Shown in pieces: positions 11,625 through 22,309 of a DNA stretch of 64,000 nt; position 1 is the first letter of the stretch, and each line of letters begins with the position of its first letter. The translations under genes and the position numbers were made by a program. The notes under the pieces are model-generated. The model was not told where the DNA came from. It did not search any database and saw only the letters and a program-made list of their open reading frames with translations. The stretch comes from Gigaspora rosea. Lineage: Eukaryota; Glomeromycota; Glomeromycetes; Diversisporales; Gigasporaceae. The DNA is taken from NCBI GenBank assembly GCA_003550325.1, contig QKWP01000515.1:159581-223580 (forward strand), written 5' to 3'.

Positions 11625-11770
11625 TAGGGTGGGAATGTGCCGGGCTCAGCTGAGCCCGATTCAAAGCCCGAACAACATTTTTAGCTAAAGCCCGGCCCGT
11701 AAAAAAAAAAGCACGTAATAGCGGGCCGGGATTGGACTAAAAAAAAGCCTGTCGACCTAAACACGGTAGA
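11625..11770. mobile_element. Lone GC-rich terminus resembling a hAT end
   Basis: It starts tagggtgggaatgtgccgg, contains the palindrome gggctcagctgagccc, and continues with several aagcccgg / gggccggg stretches, far richer in GC than anything around it. TAGGGTGGGA followed by clustered CCGGGC-type motifs is typical of hAT transposon subterminal regions. No matching opposite end or target duplication was found in the window, so this looks like an orphan terminus. Confidence 0.4.
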
Positions 11771-12759
11771 TCCGCCCAGCAATTTGTGAATTATAAATAC
11801 CCTTTATATTATATTCTAAAATAAATTTGTGAATATTCTTAGACTCGAATGGTTTATTTTAAAAATTTAAATTAAACATATGCATTAAATTATCACGAAT
11901 AGATGAAATTAAATACTTTGAATACTTAGATCAATAGATGTTCTTTTACACATTTACAATTATCACTAGTGAAAAAAACGAACCGGTTTTGGCTTGTAAA
12001 AGATATTTAAAAAGACTCAATAATACCATGCATGTTAAAACAATAAAATTATTTAGATTACATAATTAACTAGAGATAAGGGAAGTAACGTGAAAACCTT
12101 TAAAGCCTTACCCGTTATCTACGAAAACTCGAAATATCCGATTGTTGACTCAATAGATCCTAATTTAAGTTAGCCATCTGGAAATTAAACCTAATTTACG
12201 ATCGATTTTTGGATAATGAAATTTTAATTTAATACTGTATATAGCTTATTTGAAATGAAAGATCTCAGTTAAAATCAAAACTCACCAGCTTATAGTTTTT
12301 GATTAATATGTTCTTAATGCATGATAAAATTCATGCTAGAAATAAAGCCCTAACTTGACAAATCATTGAATTATTTTTAACTGCTAAATAAACACCCTCT
12401 TATTACATAGCTGTATGATATTTCTTTAGAATTTTTGAAAATGTAATTTTTATACTTTGAAATCCAGAAATTGTAGCGTGTTTTACTTGTAAAGAAATTT
12501 TAATAAAAATAAAACCAAAATTACTACATTGATTCTATATAACCCAGTATCTATTAATTTTATTGCTTTATTGAAACCAGTATATAAATTAATTGGAAGG
12601 CAAATTATATAAGCAGCACACTCTATTTGATTAGTAGTAATTGTGTTGGTGCTCAACCATTATAGCGAAATTTAATAAGACCATTGAAATACTGGTTGAA
12701 ATTAATGCTTGAACGAACACCTTTATTATATAAAATTATACTCTTTACACATATTTAAT
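11771..12759. other. Intergenic, no gene seen
   Basis: AT-rich sequence downstream (3' side) of the minus-strand kinase-LRR pseudogene. No open frame, repeat or RNA-like fold was recognised. Confidence 0.5.
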
Positions 12760-12835
12760 TTATTGATATATTTTAATTTTTGGATTATTTATTCTTAACT
12801 CAAAGTCGATATTTTTACTTTGAATAATCAAAAAA

Positions 12836-13610
12836 GTCAGCGTGGAGTTCTTGCAAAGTGCATCAGCCAATGCTTTTCCTCCTTCTGATCCAAGATAATT
12901 ATGAGAAAGATCCAAAGAAGACAGTGTGGAGTTCTTGCAAAGTGCATCTGCTAATGCTTTTCCCCCTTCTGCACCAAGTTCATTATAGCTAAGATTCAAA
13001 GAAGTCAGTGTGGAATTCTTGCAAAGTGCATCTGCCAATGCTTTTCCTCCGTCTGATTCAATATTATTATCGCAGAGATTCAAAGAAGTCAGTGTGGAAT
13101 TCTTGCAAAGTGCATCAGCCAATGCTTTTCCTCCTTCTGATCCAAGATTATTATAAGAAAGATCCAAAGAAGACAGTGTGGAGTTCTTGCAAAGCGCATC
13201 CGCTAATGCTTTTCCTCCTTCTGCACCAAGTGAATTACTAAGTCTTAAAAAAGTCAGCGTGGAGTTCTTGCAAAGTGCTTTTCCTCCTTCTGCAACAAGA
13301 TTATTATCAGATAGATTCAAAGAAGTCAGCATGGAGTTCCTGCGAATTGCATCAGCTAATGATTTTTCTACTTATGCAAGTGAATTATATTCAAGGCTTA
13401 AAAAAGTCAGCGTAGAGTTCTTGCAAAGTGCATCAGCTAATGCTTTTCCTCCTTCTGATCCAAGATTACTCGAACCAAGATCCAAAGAAGTCATTGTGGA
13501 GTTCTTGCAAAGTGCATCTGCTAATGCTTTTCCTCCTTCTGACCCAAGATTATTCAAACTAAGATCCAAAGAAGTCAGCGTGGAGTTCTCGCAAAGCGCA
13601 TTGGTTAATT
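12836..13610 (-). repeat. 84-bp intragenic tandem repeats coding LRRs
   Basis: Nine to ten head-to-tail 84-bp units, each coding DALCKNSTLTSLDLSYNNLG-SEGGKALA-type repeats. Adjacent units are nearly identical in DNA (gttcttgcaaagtgcatc recurs in each), which implies recent unit-level duplication or gene conversion. One unit near 13270-13290 is shortened by about eight residues. Confidence 0.9.
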
Positions 13611-14653
13611 CATTTAAATATTCCAATTTACATTTATTGAAAGAAAGTTTCCAAGTTGAAGCGCTTTTTTGATCCTTAGGACTATGCTAAACGTTTTTAA
13701 GAATTTCTTCAAAAAATTCTAAAGCTTTGAGAAATTTGCGCTGTTTAAAATGTTCGTATGCTTCTTTTCTCAAATTCTCAATACTATTGTCTTGTACTGA
13801 AATATTTAATTTATCATTTCAAGTAAATAAAGTGGAGATGATTTCGTAATTTCGGGTGAATTCACAAGTGCGTTTATATTGTTTTGATGACTTAAGGAAG
13901 CTTCACTATTCTCTGATAATGTTTTGATTGGTTCATGTCAATTCAATGTTTCATTATGAATAAGTTGCTTTATAGTATTGAGAATTAATTTGGTTTCTGG
14001 TCGATCGGCAGGATCATTGTCCCAACATTTTTTGTAAAGTTCAGTATATTGTAACGGTGTACTTTCTATAGGTTCTTCTCTTTTACCTTGGAAGATGTAA
14101 ACAACCAATCATTTCGTTTGTAAATTGTTGGAATGGTGGCTTTCCACTCGAGATTTCCCAAAGGATCACTCCAGCGCTATAGACATCTGATCTCTTATCA
14201 CGTTGATATTCTTGGTTAAAAAGACACTGAGGTTCGACGTATGCCGACATTCCACGAACAATAGAATTTGAAGTCATTGACGTCTCGTTAATCTGTTTTG
14301 ATAGTCCAAAATCTGCAATCTTTGGCTGTCTTTGATGAATTAAGATGTTCTTTGAATGCTATGAAATATTTAAGAAATAAGTTGTATCGTAAGTAAAATT
14401 CATAAACTACATATGTGTGATATAAAATAATATGCTTAGAAGATCTCTATGAATAATATTATTATTGTGCAAGAATAAAAGACCATGTACTATTTCCTTA
14501 GAAATACGTAATTTATCTATCCATTGTAATTTTGTAAAATTTGTTCTCATAAATTTCCATCATTAGCATATTGTAAAACCATATTACAATATCCATGATT
14601 ATCTATTAATTTAAAATTATTACCGTCATCTATGAATTAAAATATTTATTATG

Positions 14654-15497
14654 GCCCATGGGTCGATAGTGCAAGTGGCTAGCACTCCGGGGTGGCATTC
14701 GCGAGGTTGCTGGTTCAAGTCCAACAGGAGGAGAAAACTATGTTAGGGCCACGAATGGTGAAATTAGGCTATGTGACATAGCCACAATAGTCGCACGGCT
14801 CCAGAAAAGGAAAATCTGACATAAAAGTTGTTAAAATAGGAGATCCAGTTTAAGTACCAAGGAAATAGAGGCTTGTTGTTTGTACCACCCAAATAAAGAA
14901 AGGAATTACAGGATCCGGCTCAGGAGGACCTATCCCTATCCGAAATGGAAGGAAGACCGAAACTTCAAGAAAGCTAGTACGGTAACGTTGAGAAGGTTTG
15001 AAGGGAAGTACGGAAAGTAGAGTAGGATCAGTTGGGACACGGAACGACATATGAAAAGTAAAGTAGTGCCGTTAGGAGGTCGGGACGAAAATTTCTAGAT
15101 ATTCAAAGATGTATGGAAAGTAGAGTAGCACCATCGGGACCACGGGCCGAAAATTTACAACTACCGAAGACTGGATTAAAGGTTGCTTTGAGCAGGAACG
15201 TAGGAATATTAGTACTAAGTTGGGTCATCGGGAAGGTTTCCTGTGGACCGTTTCAGGAAGACCATAAGAAGCTGAAACCGAGTACACCGCTGGACGAGCA
15301 TGGTAACAAGTGAGGGGGTATCCAGGAAGTCCATGTATGGGACATGAGAGGTACAGACAGCCTATAAGTAGTAAAATAAAATAAATAGGATAAAATCATG
15401 TATTAAGGCTGATCATAGCCGTAATTAAAAGATTAATAAACAGCGTCACCTGACATCTCCGGATAACTGCTATCCTGGGTTTAAAAAAAATATATAT
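14654..15497 (+). mobile_element. SINE-like retroelement with tRNA-like head, 12-bp TSD
   Basis: The first 85 bases look tRNA-derived: a perfect D-arm (gtgc / gcac closing aagtggcta), an A-box-like tagtgcaagtgg and a B box ggttcaagtcc with a mostly paired T-stem. The body of about 700 bases has no recognised coding. The right end is an A-rich tail (taaaaaaaa followed by tatata). It is flanked by an exact duplication atatttattatg at 14642-14653 and 15498-15509. It lies in an intron of the kinase-LRR pseudogene, between codons for GVTKG and DDGNNF, in opposite orientation. At 844 bp it is long for a SINE; it could instead be a short LINE derivative with a tRNA-like 5' end. Small frames inside (14850-15050, 15113-15313) show no family features. 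Confidence 0.75.
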
Positions 15498-15915
15498 ATA
15501 TTTATTATGTATATTTCTAAATAATAGACTGTGTATACCTTTCGTAACTCCATAGAATTTAATAATATTTGGATGATAATCAACTCTTCATAATATCTTA
15601 CAAAATTATAGAAGTTTAACATTATATCAAATTATAAAAATTTGATATTATACCAAGAAGTAATTCAAGTCTTAATATAATGAATACCTCTTTAATAAAG
15701 TTCTTAATAAATTTTTCATCGAAACTTAATTCAGCATCGACTTTAAGGTATTTAAGAGCAACTTTTAAATCACAATCTTTCTATTCATATTTAAATACCT
15801 TCCCAAAAGCACCAATACCAATCATTACAGGGTCTGTAAATTGATCATAATCGAGGTTATTAATGTGCCTATCGGAAATAGCCTTTTCAAGCCATTCTCC
15901 AGGTGTGTTTGTCAT

Positions 15916-17482
15916 AGCTTTTTGTAAATGCTAATTTCAGTCAAAAATATGACATACTGTACGTACTGTGCATTCAGTAGCTAACAAATGTAATGCCCGA
16001 TCTGCAGATCAAAGCACGTGAGTAAAAACATGGCTGTACTTACCTCTTTTTTGACGTTTCCCAAGGCAAATTTTTTTCTTTACTTTTTTTCTTTGACTTC
16101 TGAATAAGCACCAGGATAAAAAAAAACTGTAAATCCAGTGAAAGGTGTTGCACACCAAATAACCTGCAAAAAGTAAGAAAATACCCTTATTTTATACCCA
16201 AAGTAACCACTTAATAAACAACACAAGCGATATGACACCCCTACACATTAAGTTAATAGCTTCTTCAACATTACAAAAAAAACTAAAAAAAATAAAATTT
16301 ACTATTGTTTAGACGTTCCTCAGTCCTCAAGAAGCAAAAAATAAAGTGTATTATGAAAAAGCAATGAAGAAATGACACATGCCATTGACAACTCCAACTA
16401 CAATCTGGGGCTTATATGGTTTGTTGTTTATAGTTTAGGTCCTTTATTGTTTGTGATTTAAGTTTTTTGTAGCAATATAAAGCTCATATTTTAGAAATTA
16501 TGATAAAACTATATATTAAATTTAATATTAAAAAAAAATGATAGAAATGTATATGAGTGAAGGTGTGGCTTTTTTTGACGAAACAAAAAGAGAAGCAAGC
16601 AAGTAAACCTGTAATATTAGAGCATAATATTACACAATAAAAAAAAAAAGAAAATAGATAGTTGGTATTGAGTTTTAGGAATAGATAGGGCTTGGTAATG
16701 GATTGAGGGTGGTTCACAGATATAGTTAAAAGTTTGTTAATATTTAATTCGAATTTAAATAAAAAAAATAAAAAAATTTTTATATTAAGGTTCTTCAAGA
16801 CTATATTTTTTGTTTTGTGGTTTATTTTTTTATTAGTCGAAGTAAATATAATGTTTTTATGTGATAATTATCGTTTTTGTATTATTAGAAAAGCTACAAA
16901 ATGTATTAAAATCAGAAAAATTAAACTATAATGTAAATAAAGGAAGACCCCGACCTAAACTTATTAAAAACAATTCGAAAGCATTAAAAAATAATATCCA
17001 AAAGTTTAAAAGCCTTTAAAAAGGTGTAATCGATCTTAAACCCATTTTTAAAAAAGGTTACAAAAACTTTAATACATTCATTTTTCAGTTGGTTTTGGGC
17101 CCAATACAAAGAATGAATAATATTGAATGTGCACGTGCATTCAATAATGTATTAAATTATTAATAAAAAAATTTTCATGTATATGTGGCCAAAATTATAT
17201 TAATAAAAAATTTCTATTTTGAGCAAAATTCGGGCGTTACTTTTGCTAGCTACAGTACATATATTTGTACAACTAGCATAATATATTCATATTCTATATG
17301 GCATAGCATCAAAATATAAAAGATAAGGTAGCTACGCAACATGGTTGCGCCAAAACCAGGAATAGAAATTTCTTGGTTATAATAGATTTAGTTATAAAAA
17401 ATTATAAACTATATATCATGCATGCATGCACATACTGTACTAGGTGCAATATCTACTAAGTAATCAAAACTATGCTAGCAAA
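15916..17482. other. Gene-free region with AT-rich short frames
   Basis: It lies upstream of the kinase-LRR pseudogene. The frame at 16484-16798 (minus) is Phe/Leu/Ile-rich low complexity. A plus-strand stretch 16846-17019 lacks an ATG but reads KGRPRPKLIKNN, an AT-hook-like string; this is too short to call. Otherwise nothing is seen. Confidence 0.45.
17328..17377 (+). repeat. Dispersed 45-bp hairpin motif, copy 2
   Basis: It reads ggtagctacgcaac, atggttgcgcc, aaaaccaggaatagaaattt. It matches the reverse complement of 7872-7922 in order and spacing, but the hairpin stem is decayed. Confidence 0.65.
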
Positions 17483-17686
17483 TAGGGTTTCTCAAATATT
17501 TGATTCAAATATTTGATGTGAGTTGAGGTTATACCACATAATATAAATTATTCAATTAAGTACTTTAAAATGATACTAGTACCTATAAGACTATCATTAT
17601 TTTAAAGTACTTAATTGAATAATTTATATTATGCGGTATAACTCAAATCGCATCAAATATTTGAATCAAATATTTGCGAAACCCTA
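17483..17686. mobile_element. hAT-type MITE, 204 bp palindrome, perfect 8-bp TSD
   Basis: Left end tagggtttctcaaat, right end atttgcgaaaccсta-type complement ending in accct then a. The arms (about 90 bases each) are inverted copies with few differences; both contain caaatatttgattcaaatat and taattgaataatttatatta-type stretches. The flanks are ctagcaaa at 17475-17482 and 17687-17694, identical. The TAGGGTT terminus plus 8-bp duplication fits hAT. It has no coding capacity. Confidence 0.9.
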
Positions 17687-18081
17687 CTAGCAAACTTATG
17701 ACATATATTATATCACAGATTTTTCAGGTAAAATATATCAATATGGTATTATTAATATCAACATAAAATTTTAAAATAATTCAATTTCTTGTCCAGGTAT
17801 TAAATTACCTTAAAATTTACATAAATTGTTTATAAAACACTAAAGCATAAAGCCATGTTTGAAACTTTTTTTATCAATATATAAGTTTTGAACATTTGCA
17901 TATAGTTATTTTTAAATTTTATTAATTTAGATTAAAAAATGTCATCTTGAAGCCATTTACTTAGAGCTTTTACAAAAAATCAAACATAGAAGCTTTGAGA
18001 TTGTTCTAACAAATATTCTTCATTTAAAAGAATAAGTACAATTTTTATTTGAATATTTTAGAATTTTATACTTTTTCTTAT

Positions 18082-18273
18082 ACAGTCAACTCTTTCTATA
18101 ATGAACTGTTGGTTCTGGCTGTTAAAAAAAGTTCAGTCCACTATATAAAATTACTATATTTTCTTAAGAAACTATAGCTCTTTTATACTGAACTAATATA
18201 AAATCCAAATATTTTTAGTTTGTTATATCCAGAGTTTGTTATAGAGAGGTTCGCTATAAAGAGAGTCAACTGT
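18082..18273. mobile_element. Tc1/pogo-like MITE, 192 bp
   Basis: The left end acagtcaactctttctata and the reverse complement of the right end, acagttgactctctttata, agree at most positions over about 25 bases (both continue to gaac). CAGT..ACTCTCTTTATA termini are typical of Tc1/mariner-pogo elements; the target duplication is not clean here. The interior is non-coding. Confidence 0.7.
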
Positions 18274-18734
18274 TATTAATGGCTTGGATTTATCTGTACT
18301 AGATTTTGTACTTTGTACTAGATTTATATACCATTAAACTTGATTATCTATTAATTTTTTAAAAAAACCATATATTTTAATATTTTTTTAAAAATTTTAT
18401 AAGTATTAAGATGTTGTAATTAAAAGCTTATAAGATTAATTTCGTTTTTTAAATTGCTAAAAATATTTTGGTACAGGGAATAAAATTCTCTTATAGAGAA
18501 TTTTTGTTATGAAGATACATATAAAATTTACTATTAAAAAATCATATGTGAAATGTTCTAGATACAGTGCGCAACAGAACACTAATCTCTATATATAAAA
18601 AAATTTTTTTAGTAATAATATTAAAATAAATAATATGAAACTAATCTATGCTTTATAACAAGTCTTTTTTATATAAAAATATTTTTGATATATTTTTTTT
18701 GATTTTTTATTTATTTTTAAAAGTGTACTTAATT

Positions 18735-18933
18735 TGTCCGAAGCAAAGCAAAGGACATTATATTTCTGTACAAAGTAAAAAAATGTTTGTTTGTTTGCCC
18801 AGCTGCATCATGTGAAATTGCACCAATTGCATTATAATGATCATCCAATAGCAAAATAAATCATCCAATCAAATTACTATTATATATCACATGAGAACTA
18901 TCGCTTTATTAAAATAATTATAGCTTCGGACAT
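18735..18933. repeat. Possible small TIR element
   Basis: A 10-base inverted pair, tgtccgaagc at the left and gcttcggaca at the right, encloses about 180 bases. The sequence around it is AT-rich and no duplication of the flank is clear, so the element call is weak. Confidence 0.4.
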
Positions 18934-19030
18934 ATAATGCAGTGCATTTTCCTAGTTTAGTACAAAGGGGTAAATCCAAACTATTAAATATAATATAAAA
19001 GTAATATTCAATTTACATTTATAATTTCGC

Positions 19031-20278
19031 TAAGGGGCTTCCAGAAATCACCTGATTTTAGAAAGTGGGTGGGTCAGCTAAAGTATCAGTTATAATTCCA
19101 GCCAAAATTTTATAATTCAGGCCAAAGTTACTAATTTATTTTTGACCAAAATAATAGATTTATTAACAATATTTAATAATTAATAACTTTTAATTTACTG
19201 GATCAAATTTAATGATTTAATTACCAAAATGATCCTCTTAATGGGAGCATTCTAGTAAGCCAAAATTATTAAAATCTAATCACTGGATCCTAAGATAAGT
19301 ATAGATATGTTACTATATAAGTTTTATAACTTATTAAAAAATTATAAACCATTTATAGTAACACAAATTTATTCGATTTCTGTATCCTGTAATTGAATTT
19401 TTACGATTTTGGGCTTTCTAGAATCTTCTCATTGAGCTGATCATTTTGGTAGTTAAATCATCAAAATTGATCTAGTAGATCAAAAGTTATTTACAATTAA
19501 AATTAATTTTTAATTGTTAATAACTTTTGATCTACTGGGCCAATTTCGTTGATTCAACTACCAAAATGATCAGCTCAATGAGAGGATTCTAGCAAGTCAA
19601 AATCATAAAATCAATCACAGGATCCAGAGATCAGAATAAATTTGTATTACTACAAATAGTTTATAATTCTTTAATAAATTATAAAATTTCTATAGTAACA
19701 CAAATCTATTCTGATCTTATGATTCAGTGATTAGATTTTAATAATTTTGGGCTTCTAGAATCCTCTTATTGAGAGGATCATTTTGGTAGTAAAATCATCG
19801 AAATTGGCCCAGTAGATCAAAAGTTATTAACAATTAAAAATTAATTTTTAATTGTTAATAACTTTTGATCTACTGGGCTAATTTTGATGATTTAACTACC
19901 AAAATGATTAGCTCAATGAGAGGATTCTAGCAAGCCCAAAATTGTAAAAATTCAATTACAGAATACAGAGATCGAATAAATTTGTGTTACTATAAATGGT
20001 TTATAATTTTTTAATAAATTATAAAACTTCTGTAGTAATACAAATCTATTCTGATCTTAGGACCCAGTAATTAGATTTTAATAATTTTGGGCTTGCTAGA
20101 ATCCTCTCATTGAGAGGATCATTTTGGTAGTTAAATTATCAAAATTGGCCAAGTAGATCAAAAGTTATTTAGTAATCGTAAAATCTGATTGGCTGATTGG
20201 GTATTAGGTGAGAGTAGGTGGCGTGGGGGTGAAGTGGGCTTATAGTAAAAAAATCAGTTGATTTCTAGAAACCCCTTA
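19031..20278. mobile_element. TIR element of 1.25 kb filled with tandem palindromes
   Basis: The ends are inverted: taaggggcttccagaaatca at the left and, on the complement from the right, taaggggtttctagaaatca. Inside are three adjacent palindromic units of about 330-350 bases (about 19140-19500, 19510-19840, 19855-20170). Each has an arm running taacttttgatctactgggc, caatttt, actaccaaaatgatc, tcaatgagaggattctag, and then the inverted copy. The junction between units is itself the palindrome around aattaaaaattaatttttaatt. No protein is encoded. A related core lies inside the element at 61055-61782. Confidence 0.8.
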
Positions 20279-20406
20279 CTAAAATATTCAGGTAAGAATA
20301 ATTATTTTATGTATATAACCAGTTTTGAAGCAAAGTTTAAACCCAATTTTTGTGTGCTTTGAAACAGTGTTCGATTAACACAAACTAACCAATTTAAGCT
20401 GGTCAC

Positions 20407-20871
20407 ATCCCAAATAATTTTTATACATCTGTAAAAGGATACTATTGGGAAAGGATACTGTTAAGAAAGAATACTTTTAGGAAAGATACTGTCAGGAAAT
20501 AGTACTCTTGGGAAAGAGTACTGTTGGGAAAGAGTACTGTAAGAAAAGGGCACTGTCAGGAAAGAGTACTGTTAGGAAATAAATATTTTCAGAAAAGAAT
20601 ACTGTTGGGAAAATAATACTATCAGAAAAAGAATACTGTTGGGAAAAGAATACTGTCAGAAAAAGAATACTATTGGGAAATAGATATAGTCAGAAAAGTA
20701 ATAAGTCAGAAAACTCATATATCAGAAATCTAATACTGTCAGAAAAAATGTATTGTAAGAAAGTAATATGTCAGAAAAATGTTTGGCAGGCAAATGAATT
20801 GTCAGAAAAGTTTGTGTCAGAAAAATAATTGGAATCACATGATCAGAATCATAATTTCTTATTTGGGACCT
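20407..20871. repeat. Fold-back-bounded minisatellite, unit about 17-20 bp
   Basis: A minisatellite of about twenty units of the form gaatactgtcagaaaa / gagtactgttgggaaa fills 20430-20830. Its boundaries are short inverted repeats, cccaaataa at 20409 and ttatttggg at 20859, suggesting the whole block is one mobile or fold-back unit. No coding frame is present. Confidence 0.75.
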
Positions 20872-21499
20872 ACTGCAATATATAATTAATTGATTGATTG
20901 GATGCTGCTATAGTAACAATGTTTATTAGCAAATTTTGGACCTGATTTTAAAATTAGTGTAACACATGACAGTTTTTGTAGTAATTACAATAGAATGAGG
21001 TATGAAATCTACTTATTAGAATGTGTTAGAGTATATTAAAATTTACATTTTATGTTTTTTATTATAATAAAAGTAGATTTTACCATAATGCAATAATTAT
21101 AACAATTTCATTATTCCGCAACTCTGTTTTATTCTGTTGTATTATAATTATTAAAATTATAGTAAATTTTTATAATAAAAATGTTTTGGACAATATATCA
21201 TTTCAATATAATCTTATACTGCCCAAAAATTTTTATCAAAAACTATCACAAACTCATCAAATGTTCTATTAATCTTCAAATCAACTGAATTTATATTAGA
21301 ATTATTCAATATTTCTAAATGACTTTTTGTATAAATGGCCAATAAATTAAGCAATATCCCTAGGTGTTATACAATTTATCACCCAGGTCCTGCTTTAGTG
21401 ATACTGTAGTGCACTGCTATTTATTATATAGAATAAATAATTAAAACTTTTTCTATAATTATTTTACGATTCATCTAAAAATGCAAACCTGCTTTGTAA
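20872..21499. other. No gene seen
   Basis: AT-rich spacer between two repeat blocks. I find no coding frame and no clear terminal repeats. Confidence 0.5.
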
Positions 21500-21795
21500 G
21501 GGATTCGTTTTATTTTACTAACAATCAATTTATTGATATAACATTTTACTGACAAATACTCATTGACAAGTTCATTTTACCAACAGTTTGTTTCACCAAA
21601 ATTCATTTCACTGACAAGTTTTTTTCAAAAAGATCCTAAATTTAGCCCTAATTCTACCTTGACTCTAACGACAAAGAACAGAATAGTGAAATGAGCTTTG
21701 GTAAAATAAACTGTCAGTAAAATGAATGTGTTGGTGAATAATTGTCTGTGAAATGTTATGTCGGTAAAGTGATTGTTGATTAATTGATTGGCACT
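21500..21795. repeat. Fold-back element with internal short repeats
   Basis: The left half has units such as cattttactgacaaa, ttcattttaccaacag and ttcatttcactgacaag. The right half carries their inverted forms (gtgaaatgagctttgg, actgtcagtaaaatga, gtgaaatgttatgtcgg), so the block folds on itself with a loop near 21630-21680. The motif ctgtcag is shared with the minisatellite at 20407-20871. Confidence 0.7.
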
Positions 21796-21904
21796 ACTTT
21801 GTAAAATCTCATTATGTTTATTGAAAAAAATATTGTATATATGATAATAAACTGATTGTTATTTGATTGTACAACTATACAAATTTACATACTATACTTG
21901 TATT

Positions 21905-22231
21905 ACTCCATGCAAAGTTAATTTCATTTTTCATAAATAACCTTTTGACCCAATTTTCTAAAAACAATTTTTTTTTTAAATCCCTATTGTGCCAAATATT
22001 CCAATGTTGGCATTTAATTTTTTTCTCAATTGTTACTTAATAATGCCTTTAATTTTTCTAATTTACCCATAGATCCAAAAAAATTCAAATTTTCTGATTC
22101 CATATTATGCATCCTGAAAAATTTCTTTTGCATAGCCTTATATATGAACATAAAAAACAAATCTATTCTACAAGCTGAAGTTTGGAATACCATGATATGC
22201 AAAATAAAAAATTAACTTTACATGGCCTTAT
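21905..22231. mobile_element. MITE family C, copy 1 (about 327 bp)
   Basis: The left end reads ccatgcaaagttaatttcat followed by ttttcata; the right end, on its complement, reads ggccatgtaaagttaatttt followed by tattttgcatatcatgg. The same ends, order and internal motif (gacccaatttt, tatgcc/gccatttaatttttt) occur in copy 2 at 48999-49240. No protein is encoded; the frame at 22030-22215 is by chance. Confidence 0.65.
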
Positions 22232-22309
22232 ACTAACTTCTAAAACTCTATCTATAAATAAAATTATTTCAATTCTATAATTTATTCCTTATTACTTTAT
22301 TTCTAAATT

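Larger units (their letters stand above)
12760..15915 (-). pseudogene. Broken protein kinase-LRR gene, intron-containing
   Basis: Reading from 15915 leftward: start MTNTPGEWLEKAI; N-lobe with glycine loop GIGAFGKV and VALK lysine; DYHPNIIKFYGV; the exon at about 14625 giving YCNMVLQYANDGNL; catalytic loop IIHRDL; after an intron HSKNIL and IADFGLSKQ (DFG); then YVEPQC in the APE position, KRSDVYSAGVILWEISSGKPPF and CWDNDPADRPE. A helical linker (EAYEHFKQRKFLKALEFFEEIL) leads into ten 28-residue LRRs (12760-13626). The order matches Rhizophagus kinase-LRR proteins. Damage seen: in-frame stops after KVFKYE, in place of an arginine before RVDYHP, after HNETLN, after EEILKNV and after EYNSLA; frameshifts near 14550 and 13810; and the donor of the DL/HSKN intron reads ctaagc instead of gtaagc. 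A SINE-like element sits in another intron. The LRR part is still open in two frames (13372-13626 and 12760-13332). Confidence 0.85.

Noticed and set aside
13008-13672. Plus-strand frames opposite the kinase-LRR pseudogene
   Set aside because: Antisense shadows of the 84-bp repeat units.
14654-14738. A functional tRNA gene
   Set aside because: D-arm and B box are present, but the acceptor ends do not pair and the anticodon stem is poor. The flank duplication and A-rich end show a retroelement.
16484-16798. 104-residue minus-strand frame with membrane-like composition
   Set aside because: Phe/Leu/Ile richness comes from AT-rich DNA; no start context, family match or neighbour supports it.
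16846-17019. AT-hook-like GRPRPK stretch as a gene
   Set aside because: No ATG, short, and a single motif; not enough to call.
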